In this document: positions 24,059 to 34,075 of the stretch, piece by piece
Layout: every line of letters begins with the position of its first letter
Position numbering within the stretch: the first letter of the stretch is position 1
NCBI GenBank assembly: GCA_023376005.1
Contig: CM042160.1
Span: 79,078,809-79,142,808 of the forward strand
Reading direction: 5' to 3'
DNA from: Doryteuthis pealeii
Lineage: Eukaryota > Mollusca > Cephalopoda > Myopsida > Loliginidae
DNA: 64,000 nt
Translations under genes and position numbers: made by a program
The notes under the pieces: model-generated
Told to the model about the DNA's origin: nothing
What the model saw: only the letters and a program-made list of their open reading frames with translations
Databases searched by the model: none

Positions 24059-24340
24059 AACAATGCATTAGCTAAACACATCTTTGATCTCAATCATACC
24101 TTTGATTTCAAAGGTGCTAAAATATTAACCCACATACATGATAAAACACTGCGTAGAATTATGGAATCTTATGTTATTCTTACCCATAAAACCATACCCC
24201 AAAGACAGGGTTTCTTTAATATATCCCCTTATCTAGCGACTCTTATTATCAGAAACCATAAAATCCCTTCACATAACTTTTTCCGTTATTTACGTCCCAT
24301 TAAATTAAATTTTGGTTTATTGTTTTGTTTTGTTTTATGA
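24059..24340 (+). pseudogene. Penelope-like element, C-terminal part of GIY-YIG endonuclease ORF
   Basis: Open for 93 codons to a TGA stop with no start codon. It begins NNALAKHIFDLNHTFDFKGA and runs through RRIMESYVILTHKTIPQR and GFFNISPYLATLIIRNHKIP. The same protein segment follows a recognisable GIY-YIG core at 60927-61010, which identifies this copy. It is 5'-truncated by a TA tract, lacks the catalytic core and the reverse transcriptase, and cannot act alone. Similarity is by eye. Confidence 0.65.
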
Positions 24341-24429
24341 ATAAGATCTTTTCCGTTTTATTTTGTTTTTTGTTTTTCGGTTTAAAATAATACCTTACAT
24401 TAGATCCAAATCGCTTAACATTATCTAAA

Positions 24430-24740
24430 ATATAACCAATTCCGCCATAACCTTTTTTTACTTTATATATAAAAACAAAACACAATAAATATTTAATCAT
24501 TTATTAAATACAGAACTTAATAATAATAATAATTAGAAATTTAAAAAATAATTAATCGTAAAATAAAAATATATAAAAACTCCTTTTCTAAATATTAACA
24601 TATTCCGCTCATAACTTTTTCACTTTATATATAAAAACTAATTACAGTAAATATCTAATCATTTATGAATTACAGAACTTAAAAATAAAATTTAAATAAT
24701 AAAAACAATTAATCGTAAAAAATTCCTTTACTAAAAGTCT
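24430..24740 (+). repeat. Tandem ~160-bp duplication in the PLE 3' UTR
   Basis: ACTTTATATATAAAAAC, TATTTAATCATTTAT-like and ATTAATCGTAAAA boxes occur twice in order. Confidence 0.7.
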
Positions 24741-25115
24741 TTTGAATTCCAACCGTCACATTTCTTAACACCCATCCCCTTCCGTTTAAATTGTTTCGTC
24801 TTGTTGCCAACATCTCAAAAATTCGCTACATTTGTTGACAAAAGATATACATGAGACATGCCCGACATATATATGGCGCGAAATACCCACGTTGGTGAAT
24901 ATTGTAACGTCTTTCGTTTTTTTGCAGTATTAAGGTTTTTTTTTGTTTTGTAAACTCATTTTGACTTTCCTCTCCGACCCAAACAATTACGGGAGTGAAT
25001 GAGCTCTGATGATGATTTTTGTAAAATCGAAATATTGATCAGTATCAGCTATGATTATATTATAAATTGTTTTCTTCTTTAACAGCATTGTGTGATGTTT
25101 TCATTCCACCTTTTC
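24741..25115 (+). mobile_element. Probable PLE 3' terminal region
   Basis: Non-coding sequence downstream of the endonuclease frame that includes the hammerhead at 25006 and ends at a TA tract. Assignment rests on position. Confidence 0.45.
25006..25036 (+). ncRNA. Hammerhead-like motif downstream of the PLE endonuclease
   Basis: Core CTGATGA, extra T, perfect 6-bp stem II GATTTT-TGT-AAAATC (25014-25028), GAAA (25029-25032), minimal TA helix III, TT. Stem I is not preserved. It lies about 670 bp after the endonuclease stop. Confidence 0.4.
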
Positions 25116-25118
25116 TTA

Positions 25119-25231
25119 CACATATATATATATATATATTCGAACTTCAGTTGCGGTATTGCGTTTAATTTCAGACTATCACCCGTGAGAAACGTATAAA
25201 TTTGTGTGTATGTTTATATATATATATATGT

Positions 25232-25302
<71 letters not shown>

Positions 25303-25306
25303 AGAG

Positions 25307-25350
<44 letters not shown>
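25119..25350. repeat. TA, TG and GA microsatellites
   Basis: TA at 25119-25140 and 25217-25267, TG at 25267-25300, GA at 25303-25350. Confidence 0.95.
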
Positions 25351-25419
25351 TTAGTTTAACTTCAAGTACATTAATAAATTGATAGAAATATTAATTATGT
25401 AACGGGAAAAAGGAAAAAT

Positions 25420-25503
25420 GAAATGGAAAAAGAAAGAAAGAAACGGAAAATTGAGAAAGAAAAGAACAGAAAAAGAGAAAAAGGGAAGAAACAAATAAAT
25501 GGA

Positions 25504-25539
<36 letters not shown>

Positions 25540-25583
25540 AAAAAAGGAAAAACGGGAAAAAGAAAAAGAAAGAAACAAAAATG

Positions 25584-25614
<31 letters not shown>

Positions 25615-25680
25615 AGAAAGAAAGAGACTAAATAGACTTTAAAGAAGAAAAAAAGAGAAAAGAAAAGATGGGAACAGAGA
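25420..25680. repeat. (GAAA)n-rich polypurine tract
   Basis: GAAA tetramers with A- and G-rich interruptions. Confidence 0.9.
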
Positions 25681-25824
25681 AACGTATATATGCGTAATGA
25701 AATAAACAATTTGAATAAAATTAATGAAGAGACGAAAATGATAAAAGCCCGAAAATAAAAGGAGAAAAGTCGATTTGAGGTGTTGGGTTTAGAAGGCAGA
25801 TGAAGTGTTTGGAGCCTCATTGTG

Positions 25825-25985
25825 ATTCTTTATTGTATACAGACCATCTTAGCCATATGCGCTGTCGTCATCGTCTACCTCTTCCATTTCTCTACCACAG
25901 TCATTTTGGGCCTCGTCTTCAGCGTTCCTGATATTGTTCCCGGCTGATGGAGCCTTGATTTTAAGGAGAAGACTCATTTAATCCT
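25825..25985 (-). other. Acidic open stretch, very weak exon candidate
   Basis: On the minus strand, after an AAAATCAAG splice-acceptor-like end, one frame reads APSAGNNIRNAEDEAQNDCG then REMEEVDDDDSAYG and a stop. It is not low-complexity repeat, but no homology is recognised. Confidence 0.15.
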
Positions 25986-26319
25986 ACTTTCTTAAGTTCT
26001 TTTCTTTTTTTTGTTTTCTTATTGTATTGTGAAAGAAAAAAAATCGGGAGCTAATCTGCTGTCAGGTCACTAACAAAGCAATGAGGACGTGGCGGGCTTT
26101 TTCTTTTGACGCGACGATAAATGCGATCGGTGCATTGACATGAGCATAGTCATAGGTTGATTTTAGTTGATACAAAAAAAGACACATCAAAATTGGAAGG
26201 TAATGGGCAAAACAGAGAGGCGGGGGCGAAACCGGAATGACTCGCTGTCGTGTAATGGTTTGCAAGAAATGTTTTCTGATCAATTACTAACGAGTAATAA
26301 ATTCGATTCTCAATGAGTT

Positions 26320-26560
26320 TAATTTGTTTTGTTTTACGGCATATCAACCTCGGTGGGCCATTTAATGCCGATAAAGTTTTGAAATAAAGTCATTCTTAAT
26401 GGATACTCAATTTTTTATAAACACATTTTTCTATTCAACCCATAGATGGGACCCTAACAGGTACTCCCACTCCGGGCAAGAGTGGACCACGGAGCAATGG
26501 TGATGAAGGGGTCCTCTACATTCCCCGAACCTCCAGAACTGGAACCTCACCATTTCAATG
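26320..26560 (+). mobile_element. SINE B
   Basis: TTACGGCATATCAACCTCGG head; CTCCGGGCAAGAGTGGACC and CCAGAACTGGAACCTCACC body boxes. Confidence 0.75.
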
Positions 26561-26621
26561 AGTACCTCACACTTGCAACCATTTGAAATGTACTTCAGTT
26601 CACTTGCTTAGTCTTTTAAGG

Positions 26622-26700
26622 ATTTAGGTTACCGAAGTTAAGCAGAGATGACCTCGATCAATATTTAGATGGGTAACCACTGGAACAGGTGCCGTAAATA
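26622..26700 (+). pseudogene. 5S rRNA-derived copy 1, decayed
   Basis: ACCGAAGTTAAGCAGAGATG followed by TATTTAGATGGGTAACCACTGG and GTGCCGTAA matches the 3' two-thirds of animal 5S rRNA (internal control region and 3' stem) with substitutions and small deletions. Not functional as 5S. Confidence 0.7.
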
Positions 26701-26754
26701 ATCCAATGCTTGTTAACCAAATCTAGTTTTAATATATTCTAAACCACTCTTAAA

Positions 26755-26844
26755 GCATCGATTCCCACTAGATCAGCGAAGTTGAGCAGCGATAAGCCCG
26801 GCCAGTATTTAGATGGGTAACCAATTAGGAACAAGTACCGTAAT
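26755..26844 (+). pseudogene. 5S rRNA-derived copy 2, decayed
   Basis: CATCGATTCCCACTAGATCA, GCGAAGTTGAGCAGCG, GCCCGG, TATTTAGATGGGTAACCA and a degraded GTACCGTAA follow the 5S order, about 130 bp after copy 1, as expected for old tandem 5S repeats. Confidence 0.75.
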
Positions 26845-26930
26845 TTATCCGTGACCTATGTGTCATACTAAGCAGAGCTTAGTAGATTATAAGTTTAAGA
26901 GTAACTTAGAATGTACTAAGCTTTGTTTAT

Positions 26931-27312
26931 CATCGATTCCCACTAAATCAGCGTGTCCTGGATCTGGCGTTAAACTTCATCTAGTGGCCAATTCTAGAGC
27001 ACTGGGGAGTTTGGAGTACCCCTTTATCGCTATTACTCCCGGGTCCACTCTGACCTGGAGTGGCGCAGTACCTGTTAGGCATCCATCGATGGGTTACACA
27101 AATCAAAAGTTAAAAAAATGTGTTAAAAAGGTTTTAAAAATTGAATTCTCTACAGAATGAATAAAGCAAATGTCTTCGATATGAAATAACCCAAGGGTTG
27201 ACGTGCCGTAAAATTTAACCAACAACTAGATCAGCAAAGTTAAGCTTAGATGAGCCTGCTCATTACTTAGATGGGTAACCACTTAAGAATAGTATGTACC
27301 GGAAGCAATCCT
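26931..27312 (+). pseudogene. 5S rRNA-derived copy 3, split by a SINE
   Basis: The 5' piece CATCGATTCCCACTAAATCA ends at 26952. The 3' piece resumes at 27226 with CTAGATCAGCAAAGTTAAGC, ACTTAGATGGGTAACCACTT and GTACCGGAAGC. Removing the insert restores 5S order. Confidence 0.7.
26953..27225 (-). mobile_element. SINE B insertion with ~10-bp target-site duplication
   Basis: Flanked by CTAAATCAGC (26943-26952) and CTAGATCAGC (27226-27235), nine of ten matching. Minus strand begins GGTTAAATTTTACGGCACGT; body boxes are present. This fixes the ends of one SINE B copy at 273 bp. Confidence 0.75.
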
Positions 27313-27404
27313 AGGCCTACCATTTTAAGCAACGCTTAGTAAATTTGAAATATTGAGTGGAAGAGAGAAACATAGAAAAGATAAGTGTTAAATTTGGGTA
27401 GCTG

Positions 27405-27492
27405 GTTGGATTGTTGGATGGTTGGATGGTTGGTTGGTTGGTTTTAGGACATGTCAACTCTTGTTGGGTTTTATAATGACAACGTTAGTCTT
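27405..27492 (+). mobile_element. SINE B head fragment with (TTGG/TTGGA)n
   Basis: GGATGGTTGGTTGGTTGG leads into a diverged ACATGTCAACTCTTGTTGGG. Confidence 0.6.
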
Positions 27493-28180
27493 TTTTTTTT
27501 CTTTAATTTTTTTCTTAGCAATTATATATATTCAAATACATCAACAACTGCATATCCTTCCCTTACCGGTGTAAGGTTCAAAGTCATAATTGAACATACA
27601 ACTCCGACACATTTCTGAGACAAAAACATTTATATAATATAGCACATGAATAAACAAGATACATAAACAATAGAAGATAGACTAGAATAGTGTACATAAA
27701 CATACATACATAAAAGTCACTGACAAGATAATATAAAAGTACACATAATATCTAGGTACAGACATGAGACTAAGAATAGTCCATGCTGTATAAATCACTT
27801 ACAGTGACAAGTAGCCGGCGTTGAGGGCCGAAGCCCCAACGAGAAGGGAATGGCAATTGTCTAACCCATGTTAGTACCTACGAGGAGAGGTAGAAAAAAG
27901 AAAGAGAAGTTTAAATTAGGCGCTTATATCAAAGCCCCTGGTGACCGGCACGTAAACCCAGTGGGGAGATAACTCTTCCAGGCAAAGGGAAGATAATCCC
28001 CACACCGGGATATGCATGCGGAGTTTGGGGACCGCTTGTAAATTTCCTATTCCCTGTTACTCTTTCCATTAATTCACCACAGGTGAATTTGTTGAATGGA
28101 GCCGGCTCAACCGACCCCAGGGTGAATGCCATCACAGATACAGATAGAGATTTGTTTTCAAGTAACCAATGATAATAATT
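27493..28180. other. Unique DNA; 100-codon minus frame not convincing
   Basis: The minus frame 27929-28231 begins inside the MITE terminal repeat, and no domain is recognised. GTCTAACCCATGTTAG at 27857 resembles GTCTAGCCCATGTTCT at 59145. Confidence 0.35.
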
Positions 28181-28496
28181 ACCGCATTTGACGGCATATA
28201 AGACGCACGGGCATATAAGACGCACCCCCATTTCAGCAGGTCATATTCAGGAAAAAAGTGTATTTAAGCATATATTTTTGCTGTACATTACATAAGCAGA
28301 AACATAGCTGTATAAAAGCAATTTGGCAGTTTATGGTAGGTAAAAGTACATAAGCTGGGTTAGTGAGCATCATAGAGAAGATTAGCCTAGGCTTATGGGA
28401 GGTCACAAACTTCACCTACGATGTATAAGACACGGGGCAATTTTTTGAACCAAAACTTTGGAAAAAAAGTGCATCCTATATGCCGTCAAATACGGT
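28181..28496. mobile_element. MITE with ~28-bp terminal inverted repeats
   Basis: Left end ACCGCATTTGACGGCATATA then AGACGCAC; the right end reversed reads ACCGTATTTGACGGCATATA then GGATGCAC. ATT flanks both ends as a possible 3-bp target duplication. No transposase, so non-autonomous. Confidence 0.75.
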
Positions 28497-28619
28497 ATTT
28501 CAAAATGATTATAGCTTCAAGTTAGTATTCTGAATAAAAATAATTTGCACACAGTAATATGGTTTCAAGTATTCCTATCTAATACGAATAATTTTCATAA
28601 GCGAATAGATTGCAGTTTT

Positions 28620-28860
28620 ATCATATCTATCTATCAAGCTATCTATATATCTCAGTTTTATCTATTTATCAATCACTGTCTGTTTATTTCTATCTATCTG
28701 CCCCAGTTTGTTTATGATCTGTTAATCAACCTATCTACCAATGTAGAAAGTAGAACAAATAAATTATTTCCAAAAAGATGAATTTATTATAGATGGTAAA
28801 GTAGGCGTTAGAAAGTTTCGGCTTTTATCAAACCTTATCAGGACATTAGAATGGAAAGAG
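28620..28860. repeat. TATC-rich repeat with family-2 hammerhead relic
   Basis: TATC tracts, then AATAAATTATTTCCAAAAAG, the same order as 31255-31515. Confidence 0.7.
28800..28846 (-). pseudogene. Decayed family-2 hammerhead
   Basis: Minus strand core CTGATAA (G8 to A), GG/CC stem II remnant, GAAA, no proper helix III. Recognised only by alignment with 31472-31514. Confidence 0.3.
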
Positions 28861-28915
28861 TAGAAAGGAAAGAAAAAGGCGAACAGACCCATACTACCTA
28901 TCTATCACAGTCTTT

Positions 28916-28919
28916 TCAA

Positions 28920-28956
<37 letters not shown>

Positions 28957-28991
28957 CATGGATTGATAGATAGATAGATATGAACAGATTG

Positions 28992-29031
<40 letters not shown>

Positions 29032-29292
29032 TGATTGATAGATAGACATGAACAGACTGAGATAGATAGGTGGTAGATGGATATATACGATAAAACTGTG
29101 ATAGATAGATAGATAGATAGATAGATATGGATTGATAGATAGATAGATATGAATAGATTGAGATAGATAGATAGATAGATAGATAGATAAATTGATAAAT
29201 AGATATGAACAGACTGAGATAGATAGATTGATAGATAGATATGAACAGACTGAGATAGATAGATGGTAGATGAATATATACGATAAAACAGT

Positions 29293-29334
<42 letters not shown>

Positions 29335-29380
29335 GAGCAGATGAGATAGATATGATAAAACAGCGATATATAGATAAATC

Positions 29381-29424
<44 letters not shown>

Positions 29425-29425
29425 T
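28916..29425. repeat. (TAGA)n array with recurring ATGAACAGACTGAGATAG spacer
   Basis: TAGA runs separated by spacers GATATGAACAGACTGAGATA and TGGATATATACGATAAAAC in several repeats. Tyrosine/serine-rich frames are not genes. Confidence 0.95.
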
Positions 29426-30309
29426 CATTTTGTACTCTTTTCCCGCCACACAAACATGATGGGAAAAGGTTCCGTCCATTTCAACTGTCATTAATCTCGT
29501 TTTCGTTTTTCTTCTCACCCACCCCACCCCCTCTTCGCACCGCCGCACCACCCACGCACTTCAACCGGCTTCTCTTTCCAAAAGTGAGAAATGGCGAAGG
29601 TGTGAAAGGTTGACTTGGCAGATGGGACAAAGTAAAAACAAATTTAAAAAACAAAAAAAAATAAAGACAGAAAGGTAGAATGGGGGGGGATAACGGGCTA
29701 ACGCGGGACAGGGGAGAGGCACGTGACTGAAGGTGAGGAAAAAGAAGAAAAGGGGGGAGTTAAAGGAAAGGAGAGAGTTAAAGAAAAGAAAAGGGGAGAG
29801 AAAGACTGGGAGCAAAATTGTTAAAAAAGCTGATGGATTGTTTCGTTAAGTGCCTTGGACGCTATACGAGCTTCAAGGGGCAGGGGACCATTGTGTTAGG
29901 CCATCTGACTGTGACATGCTACCCTTATGACTCCGTAATGACAACGACAGCACCACCTGTGGACACTTTAGAGTTCGTAGTCTCTAATTTTATTTTCAAG
30001 GCGAATTTTATGGATTGCAGATAGATTGTATCGAATCTCTTTAAATGCTTTTTTGCATAATATAACATGAAAAGTTCTCAGGCTAACCAAGACGGGATTT
30101 TTTTAAGGGTTAAAGAAACTTTTTAAAATTATTTGCCAAGTGTGCAGTAAAAATGAAATGGCCAAGAGTCATGGAATTTACAGTATTCCACAAATAGAGT
30201 GACTTAGTGACTTACGAGACGGAGTCGAAAAGAGAGTCTATGGAGTGGAAATACACACTCTCCGGTAAAGAAAAGTTCTAGGCGTAACAGTTAATAAAGA
30301 AGTTGATGC
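29426..30309. other. Unique DNA, purine-rich at 29640-29810
   Basis: No recognised feature. Confidence 0.4.
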
Positions 30310-30314
30310 TGGCA

Positions 30315-30405
30315 CCTTTTTCAAGGGAATCTATAGCGACGGATCTTTCATATCACAGAAGACCTGTGATATGAAAGATCCGTTGCTATAGATTCCCTTG
30401 AAAAA
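30315..30405. repeat. Near-perfect hairpin, ~42-bp arms
   Basis: TTTTTCAAGGGAATCTATAG..CGGATCTTTCATATCACAG pairs with CTGTGATATGAAAGATCCG..CTATAGATTCCCTTGAAAAA around the 5-nt loop AAGAC, with about one mismatch. Confidence 0.85.
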
Positions 30406-30460
30406 TGTGCAAATATAAACGGTGCTTCCCATTGACAACCCCTTAGACAAGTAAGTAAAA

Positions 30461-30655
30461 AAGTAAAGTCGTCGGGGTGGCCTAAAGTCGGTATCAGCCA
30501 GACAGCAAGGGAGTCTATCCCTTTTCAATAGCGCTAGACCAGGGAGATTGTTTTGCATCTGAGTGGAGCGCCACACTACCATCAGCTTTACCGCAAAGAT
30601 CATGTGCTACTTATACGCTGAGTTGGCGAGACACAACTAGGACCTTGTCTACCAA
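30461..30655 (-). mobile_element. tRNA-derived SINE C, 3' two-thirds
   Basis: AGTCGTCGGGGTGGCCTAAA and GGGAGATTGTTTTGCATCTG match 20924-21160; the tRNA head is degraded. Confidence 0.75.
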
Positions 30656-30889
30656 CGCCTACATTGTATAAAAACCTTATAAAATAGAATGTATTGAATT
30701 ATATGCTGTAATGTGTTTTAATGTTTATTTTTTTATAAATCATTTTTTCTTTGGCGTAATGAATTTAGTAACTTAAATGTTTTTAGTGAACTTATTAACA
30801 TAAGCGTATCTGAAGCTCGCTCGGACCTCAAATTTTAGCTCTCAACACAAAGCAAAAAAGTTGAGGCACTCGTAAGTCAAGTTGGTATT

Positions 30890-31015
30890 ACATTAATTCG
30901 GTAGTTTAAATTGGACGAATACATGAAATACTGTATGTTTCATAACTCTAGGTCATTTCCTTCTTGGTCAGGCCAAGAACTTTTCTGAAACTCTTTGTGT
31001 CTGTGTAAACGGAAG
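30890..31015 (+). repeat. Interspersed repeat K, copy 1
   Basis: Shares TTGGTCAGGCCAAGAACTT and GTATGTTTCATRACT boxes with 32030-32155. Confidence 0.75.
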
Positions 31016-31153
31016 AAATAAAGAAATAATGAATGTTAGGGAGAAAAAAGAGGCTAAATTGGAAAGAAAGAAAAAATGCAAAAGGCGCTACACCTTCTTT
31101 TTTACCTATGGATTTATTTGATTCCTATTTAACTTTGGTGGACCAGTCTGTCT

Positions 31154-31154
<1 letters not shown>

Positions 31155-31196
<42 letters not shown>

Positions 31197-31410
31197 ATAT
31201 AGAAAATAGAAAAAAAAGAATTTCCAAAAAGAATTTTATTATTGATGGTGAAGCCTATCTATCTATCTATCTATCTATCTATTGCAGTTGTATTATATCT
31301 ATCAATCAATATTTCTATATATCTCAGTCTTTATATCTGTATCTATTTATCTATCACTGTCTGTTTATATCTATCTATTTATCTATCTGTCCCAGTCAAT
31401 CTATCTACCT
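31155..31410. repeat. (CT)n (31155-31200) and TATC-rich (31255-31410) tracts
   Basis: Simple repeats upstream of the family-2 hammerhead. Confidence 0.9.
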
Positions 31411-31471
31411 ATGTAGAAAATAGAAAAAAAGTATTCCCAAAAAGATAAATTTATTATAGATAGTGAAATCG

Positions 31472-31514
31472 ATGTTAGAACGTTTCGGTTTTTATCAACC
31501 CTTCATCAGAACAT
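31472..31514 (-). ncRNA. Hammerhead-like motif, family 2
   Basis: Minus strand: ATGTT (31510-31514) pairs with AACAT (31472-31476); core CTGATGA (31503-31509), stem II GGTT/AACC with an asymmetric base, GAAA (31483-31486), minimal CG helix III, TT. Two unpaired bases separate cleavage site and stem I. Confidence 0.4.
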
Positions 31515-31804
31515 TAGGATGGAAAAGGTGTCGTCTGAACAGTAATGGAAATCTTTTTCAAAATAAAACGGGACTTGAAAGACTATATAAAGAAAAATGT
31601 TCTTATCCGTCAACAGCATTTTTTTTAAATGGTGACGTGATTGGTACAAGTGAGGATGTTTAAAATGTGACGTATTTTCTTAAAGAGATATAATAGATTA
31701 AGACAGAAAAAAAACAGAAAGGGAGAGATAGACGAACAGACCCATAACCATTCGATGTTTTAAAGTTCTATTGCATTTTTATAATTAGATATTTTTTGCT
31801 TATA

Positions 31805-31935
31805 CCAAAAAAATATGGCCCCGGGTTGAGAACTATTACGTTACACTATAAGCCAGTCATGGGCAAACTGCGGCCCTCGGGCCATATGTGGCTCTCGGTT
31901 ACTTCTGAATGAGCCTCCAATTTTTATAGAAAATA
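31805..31935. mobile_element. hAT-like terminal fragments
   Basis: GGCCCCGGGTTGAGAACTAT (31815, minus-oriented) and CAGTCATGGGCAAACTGCGG (31855) resemble the CAGnGGTTCTCAACC and CAGGGGTGGGCAAACTnCGG ends of hAT elements. Both are truncated. Confidence 0.45.
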
Positions 31936-32010
31936 TCTTTTTACCGAAGGAAAGAAAATATTTTTATAGAAAATATCTTTTTACCGAAGGAAAAAAAATA
32001 CCTAATGCCA
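31920..32010. repeat. Tandem duplication of a ~45-bp unit
   Basis: TTTTTATAGAAAATATCTTT followed by TTACCGAAGGAAA occurs twice. Confidence 0.9.
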
Positions 32011-32029
32011 TGAAACATACAGCATTCCA

Positions 32030-32155
32030 TATATTAATCCGGCAGTTTATACTAAACGAATAAATGAAATAATGTATGTTTCATGACTATAGGTCATATA
32101 CTTTGGTCAGGCCAAGAACTTATCTGTTCCTTTTTGTGTTTGAATAAAGAAAGGA
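32030..32155 (+). repeat. Interspersed repeat K, copy 2
   Basis: Same orientation and box order as 30890-31015. Confidence 0.75.
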
Positions 32156-32185
32156 AAATGGTAGAAATAAAAAGTGGAAAAATTA

Positions 32186-32378
32186 AGCCCTCTTGAACTT
32201 TGTCGACCGCAGTAGCGGTGTTCAGTAAATTTTTATACCTTAAAAAAATAAGACCCTTAAGCAATAGATAGGTTTATAGTGAGGCAATAATATCATTAAG
32301 ATTTTTATTTATTTTGCTAACGTAAGTTAGAAAATTTCAGAACACTCCAGTACACTGGTTAGGGTTAGGGTTAGAGGA
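32186..32378 (+). repeat. Interspersed repeat G, copy 2, ending in (TTAGGG)n
   Basis: Nearly identical to 1714-1903; ends GGTTAGGGTTAGGGTTAG, three telomere-type units. Confidence 0.8.
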
Positions 32379-32803
32379 TAAGGTTAATTTATTCAAGCAG
32401 ATATGCCAGATTCATTTGTTTATGAATATTTGTGGCGAGAGAAGAAAAAAATGTATATACATAGATAATGTTATCCAAGTCAGAAAAGCAAAGATTTTAA
32501 GGAATAATGGCCATTGTCTATACATTTTATAGAATAAAGCAATTAGGAAATAACACACACTATCCAAGAACAAAATCTGTGTCACCCGGGGTCACAAAAT
32601 CAAAGTCTCATAGGAATAATGACAATTATATAAGCAATTAAGAAATAACACATATTATCCAGAAAATAATTGTCTTACATAGTTTTATCTAGGGTACAAA
32701 AGCAAAGTTTGAAGTGAATAATTGCCATTTTCGATACTTTTGCAATATACGCAATTAAAACAAATGCTTACTATCCAGGAACAAAATGTGTGTTACATAG
32801 TGT

Positions 32804-33110
32804 TGGTTGGTTGGTTGGTTGGTTGGTATTTTACGGCATATCAACCCTTGTTGGGTCACTTTATGCAAAAGACGTTTTTGTTTTATTCATTCTTGATGGG
32901 TACTCAATTTTTTTCAAACACATTTGTTTCTATTTGACCTATAGATGGGACCCTAACAGGTACTACCACTCCGGGTCAGGGTGGATCTGGGAGTAATGGT
33001 GATGAAGTGGTACTCCATATTCCCAGACCTCCAGAACTGGAACCTCACCATCAGATAGAGTTTAACGTCATACCTAGGACATTAACCCCAGCCACCGACT
33101 TCTAGAAAAT
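32804..33110 (+). mobile_element. SINE B within the minisatellite
   Basis: (GGTT)n, TTTTACGGCATATCAACCCT, CTCCGGGTCAGGGTGGATCT and GAGTTTAACGTCAT boxes. ATACATAGTG-like sequence flanks both sides (CATAGTG at 32797 and 33118), possibly a target duplication. Confidence 0.8.
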
Positions 33111-33459
33111 ATATATACATAGTGTTATCTAAGCAAAGTTTGAAGGGAATGATAACCATTTTCTATATTTTTTACTGCATAAGAAATTAAGAAATAACAC
33201 ATACTATCCAGAAACAAAATTTGCCTTAAATAATCAAAAAAATAAAAAATAACAAAAGTTCCTCCCATGATGTTCGTACATCAGCAATTGCCAGGCCCTC
33301 CTTCATCACATCGTTTTTCAGTAAATTTTAATAAAATAAGACGAGAAAATTAATAATAAATCAAAAAACATAAAATAACAAACGTTTGATGGTTTTATGA
33401 GAGTTTCAAAATTATCACACTAAGATTCTAGGTATTTCCATTATTTTTTCCAACCGTAT

Positions 33460-33702
33460 ATATATGCGTACAGACCTTGCTGGAGAGTCACCATCTACCT
33501 ATCTGTGGAAGAATTTGAGTCCAACCGAATTAAACACCAAAAAACTATTAGAAAGGGTAATTTTCAACCCAGCAACATTCAAAGTGGAGAAGTTCCAACA
33601 TGTAATTTATGTGGAAGAGTATATCTCTCCAGGACTGGCCTGGTGAGTCATCTGAGAAAACACAAGGATACAGTGTCAAATGCTGCTGGCACCCAACTAT
33701 GA
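33460..33702 (+). pseudogene. Non-LTR retrotransposon C-terminal fragment with C2H2-type finger
   Basis: The frame 33505-33702 reads EEFESNRIKHQKTIRKGN, then CNLCGRVYLSRTGLVSHLRK H: C-x2-C-x12-H-x3-H. The SRxGLxSHxR signature is typical of the cysteine/histidine tail of animal LINE polyproteins. No reverse transcriptase remains. A host zinc-finger exon is possible but less likely, given the SRTGLVSH wording and isolation. Confidence 0.55.
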
Positions 33703-34075
33703 TGATTAAAAAAATGATAAATAAACAAAAAAAGATCAGAAAAGCAAAATTTGAAGGGAATAATGGCCATTTTCTAAACTTTTATAACATAAGCAATTAA
33801 CAAATAACTCATACTATCCAGGAACTTAATTTGTTTTACATATTTTTATCCAGAGCAGAAAATCAAAGTTTGAAGGAAACAGAGACCATTTTATATCCTT
33901 TTACAAGATAAGCAATTAACAAATAATACACACTATCTGGGAATAAAATTTATCTTTCATCATATTATCCAGATGAGAAAAGCAAAATTTGAAGGGAACA
34001 ATAAAGGCCATTTTTTATATTTTTACAAAATAAACAATTAAGAAATAACTCATATTATCCAAGACCAAAAAATTC

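Larger units (their letters stand above)
32440..34075. repeat. ~120-bp minisatellite, about seven units, interrupted twice
   Basis: Units share AGAAAAGCAAARTTTGAAGG, TAATGGCCATTTTCTA, AAGCAATTAAGAAATAAC and ACTATCCAGGAACAAAAT. Blocks lie at 32440-32803, 33105-33240 and 33735-34075; SINE B and a LINE tail sit between them. Confidence 0.8.

Noticed and set aside
27929..28231. 100-codon minus-strand open frame of mixed composition
   Set aside because: It starts in the MITE terminal repeat and shows no recognisable domain; probably chance.
28916..29425. Possible CRISPR-like array of regular repeats and spacers
   Set aside because: Repeats are the tetranucleotide TAGA and the spacers are themselves repeated; this is a eukaryotic microsatellite.
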